20,995 nt of DNA, from contig CAUDNR010000557.1 of NCBI GenBank assembly GCA_958430865.1, forward strand, positions 67,514 to 88,508. Direction: 5' to 3'. The notes below the pieces were generated by a model. That model made no database searches and had not been told where the DNA came from. It saw only the letters and a list, made by a program, of their open reading frames with translations. Positions 9,288 through 16,440 of the stretch are shown one piece after another. The number at the start of each line of letters is the position of its first letter. The stretch's first letter is position 1. This DNA comes from Entrophospora sp. SA101 (Eukaryota > Glomeromycota > Glomeromycetes > Entrophosporales > Entrophosporaceae). The position numbers and the translations under genes were made by a program.

Positions 9288-9533
9288 GATGATAATTAAT
9301 TATTAGCATGAGAATCTTGTACTATCACATGTATTTCTTTATCACTCAAGTGGTTTGAGATTTTCATACATTTGAAAAAAAAATTAATAAATCATTACTA
9401 TCTATAATGGATTCTCCTATAATGGGAAAAGCTATTACCTTTGTTTATTATATTATTCATCTTTAATACTAAATTGATAGCACATTTATATAATAAATTC
9501 TTTTATTTATCAACAACAAAATATTGATATACT

Positions 9534-9660
9534 TATCATCAGCATCATTGTTATTACTACTACTACTGCCACCATTACAATCACCACCATTATCATCATC
9601 ATCATTATTATTACTACCGCCACCATCACCCATCACCAACATTATTATTATCGTCGCCAC
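9534..9660. repeat. Triplet-repeat tract after the acidic protein gene
   Basis: On the minus strand the tract is built of AAT, GAT, GGT, AGT and GGC triplets and would read as Asn/Asp/Gly/Ser runs, but it lies beyond the stop codon and out of frame with it. It resembles the triplet runs inside the gene, so it is either a lost C-terminal extension or simple-repeat growth. Confidence 0.6.
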
Positions 9661-9668
9661 CAGTGTTA

Positions 9669-11063
9669 TCAATCAATTTCAATTATATTAACACTTGCTT
9701 CATCATCACTTTCTTCATCCAAATCACTATTCTCATCACCCACACCCTCATCACCCACACCCTCACCATCATCTTCTTCTTCATATGATGATAGTTCAGG
9801 GTTTTTTGTGAAATTTTTAACCTCAGTATTATAATCATAATTATAATTATTATCATTGTCATTGTCATCCTCAACAATCACAGCAACATCACTGTCAGAA
9901 AATCTATTATTATTATTATAACCACTACTGCCACTATCTTCTTCTTCTTCTTCACTGCAATTACCACCACCACCATCACCACTACCTTCTTCATTACCAC
10001 TATTATGATAATACTGTGAATTATCAACATCATCATTAGATTCAAAACTTTGAAAAATACCACGATTTAATAGTACTTCCATTTGATTTTGAATATCTGA
10101 TGATGTTTGAATGCTTTGCGTAGAAGCAAAGTTATTGTTCATAATTTGTGCAATTCCTGATAAGTCATCATATCCAACTTCGATTCTTTCTTCCATGTTT
10201 AAAAAGTTCATTATAGGATTTTGAGAAGGAGAATAATAATCATTATTGGTGTTTCTATCAACAATATCATAATAAATGGAGTTATTACTATTATCATTTA
10301 TATTACTACTGTAATATTCATCACTAGCACTATTAATAGCATTATTACTGGAGTCAATACCGACATCATTATGACTGTTACTACCATCACTACTGACAGC
10401 ATCAATATTCCCTCCATTATTATCATTTACAATGTTGGTTTCAACATTTTTCTTCTTGATAAATGATTCACTTTCTATTTTTGATATATCATCTAAAGCC
10501 ATAAATGTTAAAATCAAATCTGATGAAATTGTGTTATTTGTGTTATTTGTTGACCCTAACATTGTATCATTCTTAGTCTGTGATGTAGTTATGTCATGAT
10601 AATTTTCTTTTAAACATCCATCAATATCAATGGACAATAAAGAATTTTCGAACGTTTGCATTTCTTCAATATTTTTTACCGCATGTCTAAGCTCTCTGGA
10701 ATATGGATTGGTGAATATTGTTGATCTTGAAATGGTCCGTGAATCAGTTGTTCTAAACTGGCTATTGGGAACAGTAAATTGCCGTCTTTTATAAGATTGT
10801 ACAGGCTCAAGCTCATCAACAGACAAACCATGTTTGAGTTGATTACTTGACCTTGTATCTAAATCAACATCTTTGTGTGTTTTATTTTTCTCTGATGATT
10901 GATTGAGTTTCGCATGTGGGTTCCTGATTATACTACTGTAGCCAAATTGGTTGGGTTTAAAAAGTTTTATACGAGGGTTAATTCTTGAAAACCTTTTTTC
11001 TTTTCCATTAAAAGAGTTTTGTGAATCGCCATTATTGTTATTGTTGACAGTGCTTGCATTCAT
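9669..11063 (-). CDS. Acidic Asn/Asp/Ser-rich hypothetical protein, 464 residues, intronless
   Basis: A single uninterrupted frame from ATG at 11063 to a stop at 9669-9671. Not recognised. The N-terminal third (about 20-120) is basic and Asn/Ser-rich (KEKRFSRINPRIKLFKPNQF, SYKRRQFTVPNSQFR). A short ordered-looking stretch follows at about 125-150 (SRELRHAVKNIEEMQTFENS). The rest is low-complexity: poly-Asn, Asp/Ser and Gly runs, with a strongly acidic tail rich in Glu and Asp. No signal peptide, membrane segment or zinc ligands are visible. The length of the open frame and the non-repetitive first 200 residues support a real gene. Basic head plus acidic tail would suit a nuclear or nucleic-acid-associated disordered protein, but that is a guess. 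It is divergent from the small gene at 11343, sharing about 280 bp of upstream DNA. Confidence 0.7.
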   Translation of the reverse strand: MNASTVNNNNNGDSQNSFNGKEKRFSRINPRIKLFKPNQFGYSSIIRNPHAKLNQSSEKNKTHKDVDLDTRSSNQLKHGLSVDELEPVQSYKRRQFTVPNSQFRTTDSRTISRSTIFTNPYSRELRHAVKNIEEMQTFENSLLSIDIDGCLKENYHDITTSQTKNDTMLGSTNNTNNTISSDLILTFMALDDISKIESESFIKKKNVETNIVNDNNGGNIDAVSSDGSNSHNDVGIDSSNNAINSASDEYYSSNINDNSNNSIYYDIVDRNTNNDYYSPSQNPIMNFLNMEERIEVGYDDLSGIAQIMNNNFASTQSIQTSSDIQNQMEVLLNRGIFQSFESNDDVDNSQYYHNSGNEEGSGDGGGGNCSEEEEEDSGSSGYNNNNRFSDSDVAVIVEDDNDNDNNYNYDYNTEVKNFTKNPELSSYEEEDDGEGVGDEGVGDENSDLDEESDDEASVNIIEID

Positions 11064-11184
11064 TTTTGTTTTTATAATTTTATGATGTCAGTCAAAAATT
11101 TTTATTCTTAATTTAGTTTTGTTAAACTGAAAGCACTAATTAAATTGAAGATCAGTGTTTGATTTTGTCACTGTGATAAAACAT

Positions 11185-11508
11185 GATTATATGGGGCATG
11201 CTCGCAACAAAACCAGACAAAGCGAACATTGTCTTACTGAAGATTTCAGGGATCAATAATATTTGTTTGACATCACAATTGTAATGTGTAATGTGATAGT
11301 TTCATCTTTTATATATAGCTGCCCCTATATAAAAACAATAATATGAAACTCATTTATATCAGGTCTACTATGGAACCCAAAAATTACAGCACTATTAGAG
11401 GTATTTTGAAGAAAGAACAAGGTGAAAAAGTTGCACCTTACATTTTCAAAATAAGTGATACTCAGGCATTGGAAACTTATCTAAGAAAAGAAAGGATTAC
11501 CTACAAAT
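11185..11508 (+). repeat. Left arm of an inverted duplication (promoter plus small gene)
   Basis: Matches the reverse complement of about 12405-12735. The shared block runs from TGGGGCAT and CAACAAAACCAGACAAAG through the TATA box and the coding start to about the RKERITY codons, with substitutions and small indels throughout. Similarity stops abruptly near 11508. The arms point toward each other and are separated by about 0.9 kb. Confidence 0.8.
11326..11335 (+). promoter_or_regulatory. TATA box of the left small gene
   Basis: TATATAAAAA, conserved in the other arm at 12595-12604. It lies only 17 nt above the first ATG (11343) but 44 nt above the second (11370). With the usual spacing of about 30 nt to the start site, the second ATG is the likelier translation start in both copies. 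Confidence 0.5.
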
Positions 11509-11528
11509 TTCAATGGCCATTTTATTAA
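11343..11528 (+). CDS. Small unknown protein, truncated copy of the gene at 12281-12586
   Basis: The longest frame gives 61 residues (MKLIYIRSTMEPKNYSTIRG at the start). The better start is probably the internal Met at 11370 (MEPKNYSTIRG), because the TATA box sits too close to the first ATG. Residues up to RKERITY match the minus-strand paralogue closely, and most changes are conservative. The copy then leaves the shared sequence and ends after KFQWPFY, losing the charged region and hydrophobic tail of its partner. No known domain. It is probably a decaying duplicate, though it keeps an intact promoter. Confidence 0.4.
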   Translation: MKLIYIRSTMEPKNYSTIRGILKKEQGEKVAPYIFKISDTQALETYLRKERITYKFQWPFY

Positions 11529-11757
11529 ATGAAAAATTGGGATTCAACCCAGTCTTTTTGTCAAATAATTGTTTGAAAACCTTCCATTTCATGTGAATGT
11601 TTTTTGTTAACAGTAAGTTGGTTATTTTATTTTTAAAATGGCTTTTTCTTGGTTCTATTTTATTGACTATTTGATCAATTTTTTGATTTATAATAGAGAA
11701 TTGATTTTGATAAATTTTATAGTGAAATAAGAAACCAAGAAAGAGTCCAATTAACAA
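11497..11757 (-). CDS. Possible small membrane-anchored coiled-coil protein or exon
   Basis: 86 codons on the minus strand. The start (MLIGLFLGFLFHYKIY) is a plausible membrane segment, and the next stretch (INQKIDQIVNKIE) could form a short coiled coil; the rest is basic. Its 3' end overlaps the end of the plus-strand small gene by about 30 bases. GTAGGT near its end could be a splice donor, which would make it an exon. Not recognised. Confidence 0.25.
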   Translation of the reverse strand: MLIGLFLGFLFHYKIYQNQFSIINQKIDQIVNKIEPRKSHFKNKITNLLLTKNIHMKWKVFKQLFDKKTGLNPNFSFNKMAIEICR

Positions 11758-12280
11758 CCCACAAAAAAATTCATTATTGAATGTTATTTTGGATGAAAAT
11801 ACTGTGTAAATATTTATTGATTATTTGATTGTTTTTGAACCAAAAAAATAAAATTGTTTATGTAAATGTTCAGATAATTTATTACAATTATTGAACAATT
11901 TTTAATGAACAAGTAATTTAATTGTTGTAAAATTACAAAAGTTAAAGTTGAATTAATTTTATATTAATTTACAATTGTTAGGAATATATAAATAAATAAA
12001 AGAAAAATGAATGGATCTAATATCTATATTTGTGGGTAAGCTTATAGACTTCCTGTAAAGTATGATCCATAATTGAAAGATAACTACTTAAATATAAATA
12101 AAATAAAATAAATGCAAATTCCCCAAATAATATTACCCATGTTCATCCAGTGGAACGAAAATGAATTTCTCCACATTACAAATATGGTAATAGAATTTAG
12201 GGGTTGATCAAATCTCTGAAAAAATCTAGGGATTGTTACAAAAATGGACTGGTGATTCTTTTACAACAAGGAAGAACTAT

Positions 12281-12586
12281 TTACCTCATTTGCATAAAGG
12301 AGAAAGAAAAAATAAAATAAATCAATAATGTAACAATGAGATTATTTTCTTCTAAGGGTTTCTGCTTTTTGTTGGGTAATAATATACTTTCATTCTGCTT
12401 TCTTTTTTCTTCTTGGTAAATTTCATAAGCAATCTTTTCTTTCCTTAGATAAGCTTCAATTGCCTGAGTATCATTTATTTTAAAAATATAAGGAGCAATT
12501 TTTTCACCTTGTTCCTTTTTTAAAATACTTCTAATGGTGCTGTAATTTTTGGGTTCCATAGTAGATCTGATATAAATGAGTTTCAT
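12281..12586 (-). CDS. Small unknown protein with hydrophobic tail, 101 residues
   Basis: Intact member of the inverted pair. Residues 1-55 match the plus-strand copy. The continuation EIYQEEKRKQNESILLPNKK is highly charged, and a C-terminal hydrophobic stretch (LIVTLLIYFIFSFSFM) could be a tail anchor, though a chance read-through of AT-rich DNA cannot be excluded. The Met at 12559 (MEPKNYSTIRS) is a better start than 12586, given the TATA box at 12595-12604. No signal peptide and no domain that I recognise. Conservation of the coding block between arms, with mainly conservative changes, supports a real protein. Confidence 0.5.
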   Translation of the reverse strand: MKLIYIRSTMEPKNYSTIRSILKKEQGEKIAPYIFKINDTQAIEAYLRKEKIAYEIYQEEKRKQNESILLPNKKQKPLEENNLIVTLLIYFIFSFSFMQMR

Positions 12587-12735
12587 ATTAACTATTTTTA
12601 TATAGAGGTAATTCTATATATTATAAAACTGATAATTATAATCACATTACAAATGACTAAATTTTGATCCCTGAAATTCTTGGTAATACCAATGTTCACT
12701 TTGTCTGGTTTTGTTGCAGTATGCCCCATATATAA
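12405..12735 (-). repeat. Right arm of the inverted duplication
   Basis: Counterpart of 11185-11508 in opposite orientation; it contains the TATA box at 12595-12604 and the 5' part of the 12281-12586 gene. The arms have diverged enough (many substitutions and several indels) that the duplication is not recent. Confidence 0.8.
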
Positions 12736-12738
12736 TAC

Positions 12739-12933
12739 TTATTTAGTAATTTTATTAATAAAATTTAGTAATTGAAGACTGATGTTTTTTCTATCTGTAG
12801 ATACATTTAAATGTTTTATTATATCATTAGTATACTTAGTATCTTCCCTAGTAGTAAAATCACTTTGTTCTAAAAAGGTTGCAATCTCAATTGAATTTTC
12901 CCATCTTGATGTGAGATTTTTGGTTCTTCTTCC
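12739..12933 (-). pseudogene. Gene 3'-end relic, unknown family
   Basis: An open minus-strand frame without an ATG, bounded by two TGA codons upstream. It reads NLTSRWENSIEIATFLEQSD, then a Lys/Asn-rich stretch ending LLNFINKITK and TAA. The composition is protein-like and it could be a last exon whose acceptor and upstream exons are gone. It ends just outside the right arm of the inverted duplication, which may have cut it. Confidence 0.35.
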
Positions 12934-12940
12934 TCATCAC

Positions 12941-13258
12941 AGGTATCTTATTGCCTGTTAATAGTGAAGGTTTTTGGTGATGAATTATTAGAAATGATGC
13001 ACAAGGACATCATACAGAGACTTACCAAACAAGAGACAGAGTTTGATGATGAAATATTGATAAAGCTTGTCCACATTATCAAGGTATACTATCTCCTTTT
13101 ACTTATTTGATTTGAAAAAAGTTCAATGCACTCATTCTTGTTACAGCATCTGCAACAGGAGGAGATCACAAGAGACAATGCTGTTTCAGAACTGCAAATT
13201 CTTGGAGTCAGTTGTTCTTATGGAAAATGTGCAATTTTGAAGGCCATAAGAAACATGT
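12941..13258 (+). pseudogene. Two-exon gene fragment, unknown family
   Basis: Exon A (after CAG at 12938-12940) contains VFGDELLEMMHKDIIQRLTK, then ETEFDDEILIKLVHIIK, and ends at GTATAC (13085). Exon B begins after TTACAG at 13147 and reads HLQQEEITRDNAVSELQILG, then VSCSYGKCAILKAIRNM and TAA. Joining keeps the frame and gives a helical, charged product. No start codon or upstream exon is visible and the first part of exon A is uncertain, so I treat it as a fragment. It is adjacent to the opposite-strand relic at 12739. Confidence 0.4.
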
Positions 13259-13445
13259 AAGATTGTAATGAATTTTGGAGCAAGAGGTTTTTTACAGTAT
13301 CCAATGCTAAATACACTTTTTATTTTAATTATTAATATCGAAAAGTGCCAAGAGTCGCACTAAAAAGCCCCATTGGAGAGGTGGAGTTACATTGATCCGA
13401 TTCTCAGCCCAGGGTTAGAAAGCCAATAGACAGGGCAAAACAACC

Positions 13446-13568
13446 CAGGGTTGGCAAATTGACTGGTCCATTGCCATTAATAAAACACTAAATATGGTTA
13501 AAGTGTTACACTAATGGACCCAATGAACCACCAATAGACCATCAATGGGCCACACATTGCCAACCCTG
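13446..13568. mobile_element. hAT-type MITE, 123 bp, with perfect 8-bp target duplication
   Basis: Starts CAGGGTTGGCAA and ends TTGCCAACCCTG (12-bp perfect inverted termini). It is flanked on both sides by AAACAACC (13438-13445 and 13569-13576). CAGGG ends with an 8-bp duplication are the hallmark of hAT transposons. It has no coding capacity, so it depends on a transposase elsewhere. The perfect duplication implies a comparatively young insertion. Confidence 0.88.
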
Positions 13569-13576
13569 AAACAACC

Positions 13577-13739
13577 TGATTCTATCATCAACGAATTGAT
13601 CAGTTGTCTTGGAACTTGAGCAAAGGACATGGTGAAGCAAAAGTTCAAGAAGAGATGAATAACCTCTACCTTCACTTGAACAAGTTCCTGCTTTTTTCAC
13701 CAGCCTTGATATGCTTCTCATCATATCCAATGCATTTTG
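13577..13739 (+). pseudogene. Coding-like segment between two MITEs, unknown
   Basis: An open plus-strand frame contains RIDQLSWNLSKGHGEAKVQE, then EMNNLYLHLNKF. The first MITE lies immediately upstream and the second immediately downstream, so the piece may belong to one gene interrupted twice. Coding-like codons also occur just before the first MITE (about 13408-13445). No domain recognised. Confidence 0.3.
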
Positions 13740-13747
13740 GTCCAACT

Positions 13748-13842
13748 CAAGGTTGGCAAATTGACTGGTCCATTACCATTAATAAAATTCTAAATATGGT
13801 TAAAGTGTTACACACTGATGGACCACACATTTTCCAACCCTG
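13748..13842. mobile_element. Second, older hAT-type MITE, 95 bp
   Basis: Begins CAAGGTTGGCAAATTGACTG and ends TTCCAACCCTG. It shares most of its interior with the copy at 13446 (TTGACTGGTCCATT, ATATGGTTAAAGTGTTACAC). Flanks GTCCAACT and ATTCAACT agree at 6 of 8 positions, fitting a decayed 8-bp duplication. It is shorter than the first copy by an internal deletion near its right end. Confidence 0.8.
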
Positions 13843-13860
13843 ATTCAACTGTATTATTTC

Positions 13861-14640
13861 TACTGAAGAAAAGAACCAAGCAGGCATAACACTCTTGCAA
13901 CACCAAACTTCAAAGAAATAGTTTCAATGAGTCAGGATTGGCATCAACCTTGTTTTAATTTTTTAGATTCTAGTTATAGCTCGAAAATAGTTCACAATGA
14001 AGCATGTTTATAGTTTTAATAAACCAAGTTGTCTCATTGTATAACAACATTTAATGTATTTTGGTTTATCATAATATATATTGATAATTTTAATAAATTG
14101 TTTTAGATAATAACGAAAAATGAGGTATAAATACAAAACATAAGATGTTGCTAAAATATTATATTTATCCTAAATAAATATGATAGATTAAAATATATTT
14201 AATATATTCAGTTTATGTGGACATGCCTCAGTGTTAAGATTTCTATCATTTTGCATAATGTAATTAAGCTAGGTTTGCATTACATTACCATTGAAGCAAT
14301 AAATAATGAAATAATCACATTAATGTATAGATAAAAAACAAACTGCTAGAACTTAAAATAAAATCGATTGATAAATAATATTATTGGATTGTGCAACATA
14401 AATAATAACCATATAATGTAAAAATTAATCCAGTTAAGAAAAGAATTTAATTATTGCCAATCCGGGAAAATTTATAGTAAAATCAACTTTAACAATTTTT
14501 TCACCCTTATGGAAAGTCACACATTTACTATGTCACATGAAAAAAAATTCATTATCAAATCATCTTGAACAGATGTCAAATATTATATTTACTTATAAAA
14601 GTATAGGTTGTTAAATTTGCCAGTTTTCTGCTATTTAATG
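13861..14640. other. AT-rich stretch with no recognised feature
   Basis: I see no convincing frame, repeat or RNA here. Short direct echoes of ATTA-rich words occur, as expected for the composition. Confidence 0.6.
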
Positions 14641-14675
14641 AGCGTGTTGGATTATGATTAGGGTGTCCAGGACTA

Positions 14676-15192
14676 CAGTGCAGATCATCTATACTCAAAA
14701 GTTAAAATTTTTGAAATATTATGTGATCCACACATCAGATTTTAAAAAACTTACCACCATTCAATTCAGCTTTAAAAATGAAGTCAATTCATGTAAAAAA
14801 AATTTGTCTCAAATTTTCTTTTCTTTTAATAAAATATGTTCATTAACTTTTTTATTGTAAAGAACCTTTATATATTAATAAAAAAAAGGAAATAAATAAT
14901 AAACCAATATATTGATATGTTGTAAAAATATTTTATGAAAAAAATTGTTACACAGAATTTACTTAATCTCAATTTCTTAAGTGTATAACAAAATTTGAAT
15001 TTTCAAAATGCTAAGGCTCGGCCAATTTTTAGTTTAAGAAAAATCTAGCCGATAAGTTTTGAAGCCTGAGTCATCAACAATAAAACTTATTGGTTAATTT
15101 TTTTAAAATAATATAAAATTTTTTTGTTTTAGTATTTTGAAGTTGACCGATTTTTACCATAAGCAATTAATGATTATAGATGATCTGCATCG
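14676..15192. mobile_element. Tc1/mariner-like MITE, about 517 bp
   Basis: CAGTGCAGATCATCTATA at 14676 is mirrored at 15175-15192 (16 of 18 positions), with TA on both outer sides (14674-14675 and 15193-15194). CAGTG after TA resembles classic Tc1 ends. There is no transposase frame. Nearly all of it, plus 135 bp beyond its right end, is repeated in tandem at 15328. Confidence 0.65.
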
Positions 15193-15960
15193 TATAAATA
15201 AGCATGTTCAGACTTCCTGATATATTATACAAATTTGTTTTTCAGGAGGGTCAAAATACATAATTTTGGTTGTACAAGAGGTGAATTAAGAATGATACAT
15301 TTACCTTTGTGACATATCTTGTGGGCTTCAAAAGTTAAAAAATTTGAAATATTATGTGATCCACATGTCGGATTTTAAAAAAATTACCACCATTCAATTC
15401 AGCTTTAAAAATGAAGTCAATTCATGTAAAAAAAATTTGTCTCAAATTTTCTTTTCTTTTAATAAAATATGTTCATTAACTTTTTTATTGTAAAGAACCT
15501 TTATATATTAATAAAAAAAAGGAAATAAATAATAAACCAATATATTGATATGTTGTAAAAATATTTTATGAAAAAAATTGTTACACAGAATTTACTTAAT
15601 CTCAATTTCTTAAGTGTATAACAAAATTTGAATTTTCAAAATGCTAAGGCTCGGCCAATTTTTAGTTTAAGAAAAATCTAGCCGATAAGTTTTGAAGCCT
15701 GAGTCATCAACAATAAAACTTATTGGTTAATTTTTTTAAAATAATATAAAATTTTTTTGTTTTAGTATTTTGAAGTTGACCGATTTTTACCATAAGCAAT
15801 TAATGATTATAGATGATCTGCATCGTATAAATAAGCATGTTCAGACTTCCTGATATATTATACAAATTTGTTTTTCAGGAGGGTCAAAATACATAATTTT
15901 GGTTGTACAAGAGGTGAATTAAGAATGATACATTTACCTTTGTGACATATCTTGTGGGCT
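14695..15960. repeat. 633-bp tandem duplication (two copies)
   Basis: Copy 1 is about 14695-15327 and copy 2 is 15328-15960; landmarks are offset by exactly 633 (for example 14721/15354, 14761/15394 and 15321/15954). Copy 2 starts inside the element's left terminus, so it lacks the CAGTGCAGATCATC end but keeps the right terminus at 15808-15825. By eye the copies are identical after about position 60-80, while their first part differs at several sites. Recent unequal exchange or a conversion tract would explain this. Confidence 0.85.
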
Positions 15961-16440
15961 AGTATGCAAAGAAAGAGTCGTCAACAAAAATGGTTCATTG
16001 ATTCTTCAGTAGAAAAGGGATGGCACACGTTCAAAAAGAAGTGATTCATTTTATTAGGAGCTTTTCTAATCCCAAAAATTTCTGTGTAATTGAACACAGT
16101 AAATCAAACCAATGTTTCCTATACAATTTTTAAGATATCTTCTTAAAGTTAAATGAATAAAGTATTTTATAATAATGTCAAATATATTTAGACCTCAGCC
16201 ACTTTAGTTTTTATTATATAAATAATTTTAATTAACAATAACACAAATCATTATTAGGCTGAAATTTTGTTTTGAAATAGAATAATTAATTCATATTTAT
16301 TGTATCAATGGAGAATAATTATTATACTGAAATTAAATTGTCACATCATTTTTTTTTGCTGTAAATGATTTAGATAATTTTATGGAGTAGATATTGTTTT
16401 AAAACGTAGTGGATATGATTGAACTGGCTGGCCTTGTTGT
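15961..16440. other. Intergenic; short coding-like relic then AT-rich DNA
   Basis: A short plus-strand frame at 15964-16043 reads MQRKSRQQKWFIDSSVEKGW and then stops; it may be a relic exon. The rest shows nothing I can support, except that 16380-16508 is open on the minus strand in a frame alternative to the last exon of the next gene. Confidence 0.35.

Noticed and set aside
9683..10063. Met/Ile-rich frames on the minus strand
   Set aside because: Alternative frames of the triplet repeats within the 464-residue gene.
10221..10466. Plus-strand Ile-rich frame
   Set aside because: Produced by Asn/Asp triplet runs of the acidic gene read backwards.
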